Assembly (NCBI GenBank): GCA_029986255.1
Contig: DALTYD010000005.1
Span: 1-37,730 of the forward strand
Direction: 5' to 3'
Source of the DNA: Methanocorpusculum sp.
Lineage (GTDB): Archaea; Halobacteriota; Methanomicrobia; Methanomicrobiales; Methanocorpusculaceae
DNA: 37,730 bases
The position numbers and the translations under genes are program-made. The notes under the pieces are model-generated. The model saw only the letters and a list, made by a program, of their open reading frames with translations, ran no database searches and had not been told where the DNA came from. Shown here piece after piece: positions 1 to 8,615 of the stretch (position 1 is the first letter of the stretch; each line of letters opens with the position of its first letter).

Positions 1-427
1 GGTAATATTCTTTCTTCTCCACATTTTTGTTAGAACCTTCGATTGATCAAGCAGGAATACTATTTAGGTGTGAGGTGTATTTTATTTTCGATGAGTATTT
101 GAGCTGAGTTCATAATTTTTGTTTCTTCTACAATGTTTCTTGCCCAGATGATGTCTCTCTCATTTACTCTCCTTGTTCTCATACCTAATCCATCCTGCAG
201 ATAGTCATGATAGATTTTTGATCTAGATGTTTTTCAGCATCGAAATAAGATTACATCTAAATTTTTTATGGGAAATCCTCAGGATGTCTCCATTTTTGGT
301 TAATAATCTCCTGCATAGGGGTATTATATTCCTAATGAGTCTGTATTGTTTAAATATATTTTTTAATTGAATTTTACATTAAATTATTGTCTTAGCCCAA
401 TCTGAGTGACAACACTGAGTCAAAGCT
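1..427. other. AT-rich spacer, possible gene remnant on the minus strand
   Basis: No intact gene is visible. On the minus strand the frame from 233 down to the stop at 60-62 is open for 58 codons and reads like protein (for example RRVNERDIIWARNIVEET). A second protein-like run lies in another frame at about 240-330 (for example LLTKNGDILRISHKKF). This suggests a frameshifted remnant, but I do not recognise the family. The stretch could equally be chance open frame. Confidence 0.3.
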
Positions 428-437
428 CATAAATATG
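428..437 (+). promoter_or_regulatory. TATA-like box of nhaC
   Basis: CATAAATATG resembles the archaeal TATA element. About 25 nt downstream a transcript would start near 458, leaving a leader of roughly 30 nt that contains the GAGGTG ribosome-binding site at 478-483. Confidence 0.4.
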
Positions 438-489
438 GTGTTGTTAATACCTTCCTCATTCAGATACTTTTACCTTGAGGTGCGTTCTT

Positions 490-2313
490 ATGGAAAAATC
501 AAAGTTGGTTGATATCATCACTATGATTGTGGTGTTCGTCTCCTTTTCATTACCGCTTACAACAGGTCTTGTCGGTGCCACTCCTGGTGGTGGTTCTGCA
601 GAAGAACATGCGCAAATTCTTGGAATCTTGACACTTATTCCTCCGATTCTCTCTCTGATTATGGCATTTCTTACTAGAAATGTTATTCTTTCTCTGTTCC
701 TTGGTGTGCTTTCTGGTACCTGGATGCTTGCAATTCTTGATGGTAATATTTTGGAATCTATTGGTGAAGCATTCTTTGAATCCACTGAGTACTTTGTTGG
801 CACACTCACCGATCGCTGGAATGCAGGTATCATCATGCAGGTACTCGTGATTGGTGCATTGATTGCGCTTATCACTCGCATGGGAGGCATGCGTGCTGTA
901 GCGGAAACGGTGGCCCAATATGCTAAAGGTCCACGTACAGCGCAACTTGTATCATGGCTGATGGGTTTTGTCATTTTCTTCGATGACTATGCAAATGCAC
1001 TGATTGTTGGTCCTGTTATGCGCCCTGTCTGTGATAAGTTCCGCATTTCTCGTGAACGTCTCGCCTATATTGTTGACTCGACAGCAGCACCGATAGCAGG
1101 TATGTTTGTTATATCCACTTGGATTGGAACAGAACTTGTAAATATTAATGAGGGTCTTGCAATCGCTGGAATCACTGGTGTTTCTGCATATAGTATCTTC
1201 ATTGATACGATTCCATATCGCTTTTACAATATCTTGGCACTTTTCTTCGTGTTTGCTTCTGCCATACTTCTTCGTGAGTACGGTCCAATGCTTACTGCAG
1301 AACTGCGTGCACGTAGGACTGGAGAAACTGTACTTTCAGGTTCTGAGATAGAACTGGACGAAAAGGCTATTCCAACGGATGATCGAGAAATCTGCAAAGA
1401 GGATCACGCAGTTGTTGCGATATCCAAGAAAGCTCCATCAAACATCTGGAATGCAATAATCCCAGTTGGTGTTTTGATAATCTCTGCACTGTTTCTGTTC
1501 TTTTTCAATGGTGTGGATGCAATTATGAGTCAAAATGGGTTAATTTCTGTAGAAGAATTTTCCGGACTTGAATTTTTTGATATGGTGCGTGAAGCCTACA
1601 GCTCCTCTGATGCAAGTATTGTACTGTTCCAGGCGGCTCTTCTCGCTTGTATTGTCTCAATCATAATGGGTTTTATCCAGAAGATCTTTACTCTAAGGAC
1701 TGGTATTGAGACTTGGGCATATGGTATGAAGTCGATGTTGTATGTATGTGTTATTCTTATTCTTGCCTGGTCGATTGGTTCGATCATCGGCGATCTGGGA
1801 ACTGCACACTATCTCATAGGTGCCCTGTCTGGTTCTTTGCCAATGTGGATTGTTCCTACTCTTATCTTTATCATTGCTGGAACTATCTCGTTCGCAACGG
1901 GAACCGCATACGGAACAATGGCAATCCTTCTCCCACTTGTTATTCCACTTGCCGCAGCGATTTCGGGTTTTTCGAATGGTACTCCTGATGCCTCTATCTA
2001 TTCCTATATTGTTGTTTGCTCGTCTGCTGTATTAACAGGTGCAATCTTCGGAGATCACTGTTCTCCTATCTCAGATACTACAATTCTGTCATCTATGGGT
2101 GCAGGATGTAGTCTGATAGATCACGTGGATACGCAGTTATGGTATGCCTTAACGATTGCTTCGGTTGTCATCATCGGTTACATCATTGTTGGTTTTGGTA
2201 TGAGTGTCTGGCTTACTCTCGTGATTACGATGATACTTCTCATTTGTGCTCTTTTCTTTTTTGGAAAAAAAGTCCCAACTTGGAAGCCTGATGAAGAAAT
2301 ATTGGTGGAGTAA
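490..2313 (+). CDS. nhaC: Na+/H+ antiporter, NhaC family
   Basis: This is a polytopic membrane protein of 607 residues with many hydrophobic segments throughout. Family hallmarks are the acidic FFDDYAN motif (Asp165, Asp166) and GDHCSPISDTT near residues 521-531, both typical of NhaC-type sodium/proton antiporters. By family it should exchange Na+ for H+ across the cytoplasmic membrane, which matters in a methanogen whose energy coupling uses a sodium gradient; related members move organic acids or amino acids instead, so the substrate is inferred. The start is the ATG at 490: GAGGTG at 478-483 is a strong ribosome-binding site 6 nt upstream, whereas the in-frame TTG at 475 would lie upstream of that site. 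The gene stands alone; its upstream spacer is AT-rich and the next gene begins about 470 nt later. Confidence 0.9.
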   Translation: MEKSKLVDIITMIVVFVSFSLPLTTGLVGATPGGGSAEEHAQILGILTLIPPILSLIMAFLTRNVILSLFLGVLSGTWMLAILDGNILESIGEAFFESTEYFVGTLTDRWNAGIIMQVLVIGALIALITRMGGMRAVAETVAQYAKGPRTAQLVSWLMGFVIFFDDYANALIVGPVMRPVCDKFRISRERLAYIVDSTAAPIAGMFVISTWIGTELVNINEGLAIAGITGVSAYSIFIDTIPYRFYNILALFFVFASAILLREYGPMLTAELRARRTGETVLSGSEIELDEKAIPTDDREICKEDHAVVAISKKAPSNIWNAIIPVGVLIISALFLFFFNGVDAIMSQNGLISVEEFSGLEFFDMVREAYSSSDASIVLFQAALLACIVSIIMGFIQKIFTLRTGIETWAYGMKSMLYVCVILILAWSIGSIIGDLGTAHYLIGALSGSLPMWIVPTLIFIIAGTISFATGTAYGTMAILLPLVIPLAAAISGFSNGTPDASIYSYIVVCSSAVLTGAIFGDHCSPISDTTILSSMGAGCSLIDHVDTQLWYALTIASVVIIGYIIVGFGMSVWLTLVITMILLICALFFFGKKVPTWKPDEEILVE

Positions 2314-2741
2314 TCCACTGACAATATTCTCTCTCTATATATATATTATGGTTGAATGAATTGCAATAATCCAGCAAATTGTCCCGTGTCATAATTCTAC
2401 TAGTATAATCTGAAAAATGATGGCAAATTATCCGTTCTATTGCGCAACTCTTTAATATTTTGTGATATTTTTCCCTGATTGTTAACTCTTCCGTAGTAAT
2501 TATTGATAATTACTATTCTATCTCATCAAACTGAATGTCATATTTCTAAAATTAAGAGTTTCTATTGAAAAATTAGGAATATCTCAGAAATATTGCTTAA
2601 TTTTGTGAATATTATCATCAATTTGAGACATTTTATGTTGATCAATATGTCTTCAATGGAGTCTCTCTCGATAATTTAATCTAATTATCTCCTTACTTTT
2701 TCTTGTCCAATACGAAACTGCATTATAGTTTTTCATCCTAA
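2314..2741. other. AT-rich spacer between nhaC and the DUF432 operon
   Basis: No gene is visible in this 430-nt stretch. It holds an alternating TA run near 2336-2348 and a perfect 22-nt palindrome at 2494-2515. A CATTATAG element at 2721-2728 could be the TATA box of the following operon, placing a start site near 2750. Confidence 0.5.
2494..2515. repeat. Perfect inverted repeat
   Basis: The arms TAGTAATTAT and ATAATTACTA are separated by TG. It lies about 180 nt past the nhaC stop and 270 nt before the DUF432 start, so it could be an operator or an RNA hairpin. AT-rich palindromes of this size can also arise by chance. Confidence 0.4.
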
Positions 2742-2783
2742 ATGTTTATCAATAATTGGAGGGTAAAAATAACACGCATACGA

Positions 2784-3608
2784 ATGCCTCATTCCAGATC
2801 TTTTCAGGACAAGACTCATGTTTCTCTATCTATTCCTGTAAAATCTTGTGAATCAAGGGAGGACATATTGTTCTTTAACTATGGGACATTTTCCTTTGAT
2901 TATGCGATCGAATTCTCCAGTCTTAGTATCTCCATGAAACCAAATCAGGATATGTACCACTATCATCGCGAGCTCGGCAGGTGGAAACGAGATATCAATG
3001 TTTGTGTTAGAGAAGGGCATATGCTTTTCCATCCTATAGAACCTCTGTTTCTTCCGGAAATTGTCACTGATTATCTTGAGATTCAGTTTGATGAAGTTAT
3101 GATAGAACCACATTCTATAAGTGTTTTTTTTCTTACTTTCCCGATTGAGATTGGCGTCTTTGTTCAAGCATCAGGTGTTACTAAAATCCTTGACGTCGTC
3201 TCTTTTAACACTCCGAAGTACTCTCTGTATGGTAGTGTCAATCGTGGAGTTATTACTCGATGGTACAAATCTGGTGTTTTTTTATCTCCACCGCATGTTC
3301 AAAATTATCAGGAAGGTATACTTCGTCTAAAGATCGAAAACACCACCGATGACTGGGTCAATGTTTCGCGTGTGATAATTCATGAGAAAGGGATGCACGT
3401 GTACTTCGATGAGCATTGTGTTTCCATGGCTGCAGAGATGATAATCTCCTTTGGGGGCACTGCTGCGGTTACCGGTGTTTCTCTCCCTCTTTATAAAGAC
3501 ATGACACACTCCGTTCGGATGTATGAATCTCGTGGTTCCACCCCATTTTTCCATACCTCAATTTCCCTTATTGATAGTACATTTATCATGGATGCGGGGT
3601 TGACCTAA
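2784..3608 (+). CDS. DUF432 family protein, likely partner of the MscS channel
   Basis: About 274 residues and no convincing membrane span. The segment FFLTFPIEIGVF and the later SLYGSVNRGVITRWYKS block match the pattern I associate with the archaeal DUF432 family, which has no known function and often neighbours mechanosensitive channel genes. One base separates its stop from the mscS start, so the two are almost certainly co-transcribed; a role in channel gating or osmotic sensing is inferred only from that. The start is uncertain. GGAGGG at 2758-2763 lies downstream of the first in-frame ATG (2742), so that ATG is unlikely. The next ATG (2784) is chosen although it sits 20 nt after GGAGGG; an ATA codon at 2769 has better spacing but would be an exceptional start. 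Confidence 0.75.
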   Translation: MPHSRSFQDKTHVSLSIPVKSCESREDILFFNYGTFSFDYAIEFSSLSISMKPNQDMYHYHRELGRWKRDINVCVREGHMLFHPIEPLFLPEIVTDYLEIQFDEVMIEPHSISVFFLTFPIEIGVFVQASGVTKILDVVSFNTPKYSLYGSVNRGVITRWYKSGVFLSPPHVQNYQEGILRLKIENTTDDWVNVSRVIIHEKGMHVYFDEHCVSMAAEMIISFGGTAAVTGVSLPLYKDMTHSVRMYESRGSTPFFHTSISLIDSTFIMDAGLT

Positions 3609-3609
3609 C

Positions 3610-4566
3610 ATGACTGATGTCTATGATCACATTTTTGGGTCTTTAAGTCTCTCAGATGGCAACAACTGTAAATTTTTCGATACTGTTCTTGTTAATGGTA
3701 TCACGTATGGCGATCTCCTTGGTGTTGTTATCATTCTGTTTTGTACTCTGGTTGCTGCAAAAATCTTTGGTATGATTGTAAACCGAATGTTTATTGGGAA
3801 AATCGAGAAAAACAATATAATTTTTATACAGAAACTTGTTCACTGGGTGGTATATTTTATTGGGTTTTTAGTGATGAGTCCTTTGTTGCACATCGATTTT
3901 AGTGGTCTCATGGTTGCTGGTGGGATTATTGCTGTTGCTGTTGGTTTTGCGAGTCAAAATACCCTTTCAAATTTTGTGGCAGGTCTCCTCATTATGGTCG
4001 AGAGACCTGTGAATATTAGTGATAACATCAAAATCAATGGTACTCAGGGGTATGTGGAGGATATTGGTATAATGTCTACCACTCTTCGAACTTACGAGGG
4101 GATTTATGTCCGCGTACCGAATGAAACTATGTTTACATCTGATATAACCAACTATGTTGCCCATGTAGCTCGTCGATTTCAATATCTCGTACCAATTCGA
4201 TACTCTGATGATGTAACGAAAGCTATTGATGTCATTATGTGTGTTATTGACAAGCATCCCTATGCATTGAAGTCTCCGCAACCCGATGTGTATGTGGATG
4301 AGCTTGGTACGCAAGGAGTGAAACTTATTGTTCGCATCTGGTCACCATCTGGATACTGGTGGGACGCTCGAAAAGATCTTCTATGGAAAATTTTTCAAGC
4401 TCTTCGTGCAGAGAACATTGAGATCCCCTTTGAACAATTGGTCATCTGGGAGGGGAAGGATACAATCAACATGGCAGATGATGATCAAAAAAATGAATTT
4501 GCCTATTCTGAAGTTGAAACTTCGTTGAAAATGAATTGTGATAATAACATAAAACAAATGGTTTGA
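3610..4566 (+). CDS. mscS: Small-conductance mechanosensitive channel, MscS family
   Basis: 318 residues. Three hydrophobic segments lie at about 32-55, 70-92 and 95-125. The last carries the pore-lining glycine/alanine pattern (VAGGIIAVAVGFASQNTLSN) followed by the signature ERPVNISDNIKI and a soluble beta domain with VRVPNETMF. By family it opens under membrane tension to release solutes during osmotic downshift. The C-terminus extends about 40 polar residues beyond the usual MscS core. It follows the DUF432 gene after a single base. The HEAT-repeat gene follows 11 nt after its stop, in the same run that ends with polymerase D. Confidence 0.9.
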   Translation: MTDVYDHIFGSLSLSDGNNCKFFDTVLVNGITYGDLLGVVIILFCTLVAAKIFGMIVNRMFIGKIEKNNIIFIQKLVHWVVYFIGFLVMSPLLHIDFSGLMVAGGIIAVAVGFASQNTLSNFVAGLLIMVERPVNISDNIKINGTQGYVEDIGIMSTTLRTYEGIYVRVPNETMFTSDITNYVAHVARRFQYLVPIRYSDDVTKAIDVIMCVIDKHPYALKSPQPDVYVDELGTQGVKLIVRIWSPSGYWWDARKDLLWKIFQALRAENIEIPFEQLVIWEGKDTINMADDDQKNEFAYSEVETSLKMNCDNNIKQMV

Positions 4567-4577
4567 GAGTAAAAATA

Positions 4578-5057
4578 ATGACAGACATTACTCATGCTTT
4601 AACAACTCTTTTAGATGCGGATACTGACGTTCGTCATGCATCCGTTGAAATGATTGCTGCAGCGGGACGTATAAATCCCGAGCAGGTTGTGCCAATTGTA
4701 ATTTCCGAGCTTAGGTCAGGGACTCCTGATAGTCGCTGGTATCTTGGAAGATCATTGATAAGGATGGGGCCAGATATCATTCCTCTTCTCCTTGAATATG
4801 CAAATATAGAAATGAATATGGATGTTCTAAAGTACATCGGGGCAATATTTTCCTCCTTTGGTGAGATATCAATTCCATCACTAATTTCACTCTTTTCATC
4901 CTCTAACCCATATGCTCGTGGTATGGCCTCTGCTGCTCTGGTGCGGCTTGAGAATTGTTCGATTCCAGCTCTAATCACGGCAGCTCTTGATGACGATCCG
5001 CAGGTAAAACTCTGCGCGGAACTGACATTGATGAAACTCAATATTTTTGATTACTAA
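4578..5057 (+). CDS. HEAT-repeat protein
   Basis: 159 residues, almost wholly alpha-helical in character, built from repeats of about 30 residues. Examples are DTDVRHASVEMIAAAG, then SNPYARGMASAALVRLEN, then DDDPQVKLCAELTLMKL. This is the HEAT / PBS-lyase-like pattern, normally a protein-protein interaction scaffold. The start is placed at the ATG at 4578, not at the in-frame TTG at 4563 that overlaps the mscS stop. Two bases separate its stop from the polC start, so it is probably translated with the polymerase gene. Its partner is unknown. Confidence 0.75.
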   Translation: MTDITHALTTLLDADTDVRHASVEMIAAAGRINPEQVVPIVISELRSGTPDSRWYLGRSLIRMGPDIIPLLLEYANIEMNMDVLKYIGAIFSSFGEISIPSLISLFSSSNPYARGMASAALVRLENCSIPALITAALDDDPQVKLCAELTLMKLNIFDY

Positions 5058-5059
5058 AT

Positions 5060-8000
5060 ATGACTGAGCTTGCAACTTCTGCACGTTATCAAGCGTACTT
5101 GGATCATTTGATTGACGAACTTGATCGAGCGATGGAGATTGCTCAAGCAGCAAAGGCGAAGGGTTTTGATCCGCGTGCAGAAGTGGAAATCCCGATTGCA
5201 AGCGATCTTGCAGGAAGAGTTGAGGCGCTGTTAAATTATAAAGGTGTTGCCAATCGTATCCGTGAACTAGAGAGGAAGATGAGTCGCGAAGAAGCAGCGC
5301 TTAAAATCGGTGATGCATTTGTTTCCCGTGAGTTTGGGGAAACAACCAGGGAAGATATTTTAGATCACGCAATTCGTGCATCGATGGCACTTTTGACTGA
5401 AGGTGTAGTTGCTGCTCCAACTGAAGGAATTGGAAAGATTGGAATCAAGAAAAATGATGATGGTTCTGAGTATCTTGTTATCTATTATGCAGGACCGATA
5501 CGTTCAGCAGGGGGTACTGCTCAGGCCCTTTCAGTTCTTGTTGGGGATTATGTTCGTCGTCTTCTTAATATTGACCGATATAAACCACGTGAGGAGGAAA
5601 TTGAGCGGTATGTGGAGGAATTAAGACAGTATAACAATATCCAAAGTCTGCAATATCTTCCAAAAGATGAGGATATTCGACTCATTATCCGCAACTGCCC
5701 CATCTGCATTGATGGTGAACCTACTGAGAAGGAGGAGGTATCTGGATATCGAAATCTTGAACGAGTTGAGACGAATGTTGTTCGAGGTGGTATGTGCCTT
5801 GTAATTGCGGAGGGTATTGGCCTTAAGGCGCCGAAGATTCAGAAAAATGTGGTGAAGATGCATCTCGATGGCTGGGAGTGGTTGGAAACACTGATCTCTG
5901 GTTCTGCATCGACGTCATTGGACGAAATGGACTCTTGTATTCTCCCAAAGGACAAGTACATGCGGGATATGCTTGCGGGTCGCCCTCCTTTTTCTTATCC
6001 AATGCGTAAAGGAGGTTTTCGTCTGCGACTTGGTCGGGGGCGAAACACTGGCCTTGCAACTTGCGGTTTCAATCCAGCCACATTGCACATACTAGATGAT
6101 TATCTCGCGGTTGGAACGCAGATGAAAATGGAACGACCTGGTAAAGCATGTGGTGTTGCGCCTTGTGATACTATTGAGGGACCTACGATTCGCCTCACCT
6201 CAGGAGAAGTTAGACGTGTAGATACACTTGCTGAGGCGAATGCATATGTTGAGGCAAAAAATATCGAGTACATACTTGATGTCGGTGAAATTTTAATTTC
6301 ATATGGTGAATTTCTTGAAAATAATCATATTCTTGTTCCCCCAAGCTATTGCGAGGAATGGTGGATACAGGAAGGTGGCACTCGTCATCCAGAAAATGAA
6401 GAAGAAGCTATCTCTTTTGTTGCAGATGGTGCATATTTGCACCCAGATTATACGTGGTTTTGGGATGATTGTACGGAGGTTCAGATTCGTTTTCTCTCTG
6501 ACAAAGTTGAAGAGACCGGATCCGTTCGAGATGGTACTCTGTATATCCCTGCGGATCCTGAAGTGAAGGCGATTCTTGAAGAGTTGCTTATCCCACATAC
6601 GGTGGAATATGGGAACTATGTAATCAAAACACCACTTGCGCTGATTGCGGGTCTTGGTCTGTCATGCGATCTTCGGAAGACAGCGATATGGAATAATCTT
6701 CCATCATTTACAAACGGTCTGGCAATGGCAGAATATCTCTCTGGTATAAAGATGCGTTCCAAGGCAGGGACTCGTATTGGTGGGAGAATGGGACGGCCCG
6801 GTAAATCGGCTCCTCGTAAAATGAAACCTCCAGTACACGTACTCTTCCCTATTGGAGAGTCTGGTGGAGTGAAACGATCTATTGATCTTGCAGCAAAGAT
6901 TTGCAATGTGGATTTGTCTGGAGATGTATTTTCTGGGACATCCATGACAACTGGTCAAATGGAAGGTATGATACATGTGGAAACTGGTGAACGGAAATGC
7001 TCGTCATGTGGTACGGTGACTTATAAGAATCGATGCCCTGATTGTAGCGCTCACACTGATGCTGTGTTTCGCTGTCCGCGCTGTCATGTACTTCCTCAAT
7101 CTGATGAGGAGTTGTGCCCGCGATGCGGTGTTCCGTTTGTTTGCCAGATGGACAATGTATTGAATCTTCGACAGGAGTACGATGCAGCGCTTGCAGTTAC
7201 GGGCATTTCAGTCAATACCATTCACGAATTTAAGGGTGTTCGTGGTCTTATTTCCAAGGAGCGTGCAGTTGAACCATTAGAAAAGGGAATTCTTCGTGCA
7301 GCAAATGAGGTCTATGTGTTTCGTGATGGGACGGTGCGCTATGACATGATAGATCTACCGCTGACACATTTCCGTCCTGCAGAAATTGCGGTTTCCATTG
7401 AGAAACTTCGGGAGATCGGGTATACGAAGGATATGCATGGTGAGGAGCTTGTCTCTCCTGAGCAGGTGGTGGAATTGAATCCGCAAGATATCTTGGTTTC
7501 TGAGGATTGTGGGGAGTATCTAGTACGAGTAGCAAAGTACATGGATCAACTTCTTGAGAAATTGTATGGTCTACCCGCGTTTTATCATGCAGAGGTGCCT
7601 GAGGACTTAGTTGGTCAGCTTATTCTTGGTCTTGCCCCGCATACAAGTGCCGGTGTTCTTGCTAGGATCATCGGCTTTACGAAGGCAAAAGCGGGATATG
7701 CTCATCCGTTTTATCATGCGGCGAAACGAAGGAATTGTGATGGAGATGAGGATTGCGTGATGCTATTGATGGATGGTCTAGTAAATTTTTCTCGCTCATT
7801 CCTACCGAGCACTCGTGGAGGCACAATGGATGCCCCCCTCGTTTTGACAACAATGCTGAATCCAAAGGAAGTGGACAAGGAGACATTGAATGTGGACATT
7901 ATGGATCACTATCCGCTTAAGATATATGAGGCATGTCTTACATACACCCAGCCAAAAAATCTAGAAAAGATGGTGGATCATGTGGAAAATCGCATTGGCA

Positions 8001-8494
8001 CACCACGTCAGTTTGAAGATTTTTCCTTTACACATGACACCCACGATATCTCCGAAGGTCCACTAGATACAATGTACACTAATCCTCTTCTGAAAGGTAC
8101 AACGGATAAAATCAAGGCTGAACTCGCTCTTGCGGATAGAATTCGCGCTGTTGAAACTGATGATCTTGCAGAACGGATCATTAATAGTCATCTGATGCCT
8201 GATATGATTGGGAATCTTCGTTCGTTTTCGAAGCAGTCATTTCGCTGCTCACGTTGCAAGGCAAGTTTTCGAAGAATTCCAATCTCAGGAAAATGTACAA
8301 AATGTGGTGCAACTCTCAAAGCAACGATGCACAAGGGGAATGTGACAAAATATCTTGAGATTGCAAAGTACATGACAGAGCACTATCACTTGTCAGAGTA
8401 CACAAATCAGAGAATTGCGGTAACGGAAATGAACATCTGGTCAACGTTTGGACAAGAAGAGAAACAGCAGATGGATCTATCGGATTTTTTCTAA
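5060..8494 (+). CDS. polC: DNA polymerase II (family D) large subunit DP2
   Basis: 1144 residues, the catalytic subunit of the euryarchaeal replicative polymerase PolD. The active-site motif NCDGDED is at 892-898, giving Asp894 and Asp896 as the metal-binding pair by analogy with the Pyrococcus enzyme. GRMGRPGKSAPRKMKP lies before a cluster of zinc-binding cysteine pairs starting at Cys647 (CSSCG, CPDC, CPRC, CPRCG). A C-terminal zinc motif (CSRC, CTKCG) lies near 1062-1085 and probably contacts DP1. Length and continuity match an intein-free protein. It works with the DP1 exonuclease subunit, which is not in the window. It is the last gene of the DUF432-mscS-HEAT run and converges on aspS. 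Confidence 0.97.
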   Translation: MTELATSARYQAYLDHLIDELDRAMEIAQAAKAKGFDPRAEVEIPIASDLAGRVEALLNYKGVANRIRELERKMSREEAALKIGDAFVSREFGETTREDILDHAIRASMALLTEGVVAAPTEGIGKIGIKKNDDGSEYLVIYYAGPIRSAGGTAQALSVLVGDYVRRLLNIDRYKPREEEIERYVEELRQYNNIQSLQYLPKDEDIRLIIRNCPICIDGEPTEKEEVSGYRNLERVETNVVRGGMCLVIAEGIGLKAPKIQKNVVKMHLDGWEWLETLISGSASTSLDEMDSCILPKDKYMRDMLAGRPPFSYPMRKGGFRLRLGRGRNTGLATCGFNPATLHILDDYLAVGTQMKMERPGKACGVAPCDTIEGPTIRLTSGEVRRVDTLAEANAYVEAKNIEYILDVGEILISYGEFLENNHILVPPSYCEEWWIQEGGTRHPENEEEAISFVADGAYLHPDYTWFWDDCTEVQIRFLSDKVEETGSVRDGTLYIPADPEVKAILEELLIPHTVEYGNYVIKTPLALIAGLGLSCDLRKTAIWNNLPSFTNGLAMAEYLSGIKMRSKAGTRIGGRMGRPGKSAPRKMKPPVHVLFPIGESGGVKRSIDLAAKICNVDLSGDVFSGTSMTTGQMEGMIHVETGERKCSSCGTVTYKNRCPDCSAHTDAVFRCPRCHVLPQSDEELCPRCGVPFVCQMDNVLNLRQEYDAALAVTGISVNTIHEFKGVRGLISKERAVEPLEKGILRAANEVYVFRDGTVRYDMIDLPLTHFRPAEIAVSIEKLREIGYTKDMHGEELVSPEQVVELNPQDILVSEDCGEYLVRVAKYMDQLLEKLYGLPAFYHAEVPEDLVGQLILGLAPHTSAGVLARIIGFTKAKAGYAHPFYHAAKRRNCDGDEDCVMLLMDGLVNFSRSFLPSTRGGTMDAPLVLTTMLNPKEVDKETLNVDIMDHYPLKIYEACLTYTQPKNLEKMVDHVENRIGTPRQFEDFSFTHDTHDISEGPLDTMYTNPLLKGTTDKIKAELALADRIRAVETDDLAERIINSHLMPDMIGNLRSFSKQSFRCSRCKASFRRIPISGKCTKCGATLKATMHKGNVTKYLEIAKYMTEHYHLSEYTNQRIAVTEMNIWSTFGQEEKQQMDLSDFF

Positions 8495-8561
8495 TCTGAT
8501 TATTCCCTTCTCTCTTATGCCAGCAGAATATTTTTGAAAATCTTATTATATTTTGATTATA

Positions 8562-8569
8562 TTTTTTTT
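8562..8569 (+). terminator. Oligo-T terminator after polC
   Basis: A run of eight T residues lies about 70 nt past the polC stop, between two convergent genes. Archaeal RNA polymerase commonly terminates at such runs without a hairpin. Confidence 0.4.
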
Positions 8570-8615
8570 CAAAATATGTTGTGATTATATTTTTGAAAAT
8601 TGTTTCTCTCTATTT

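Noticed and set aside
456..974. 172-codon open frame antisense to the nhaC start
   Set aside because: It lies wholly over a well-supported transporter gene, has a Ser/Ile/Arg-rich shadow composition and no family resemblance.
5060..8494. Possible intein in polymerase DP2
   Set aside because: The protein is continuous at 1144 residues with no splicing-domain motifs; RtcB is likewise uninterrupted.
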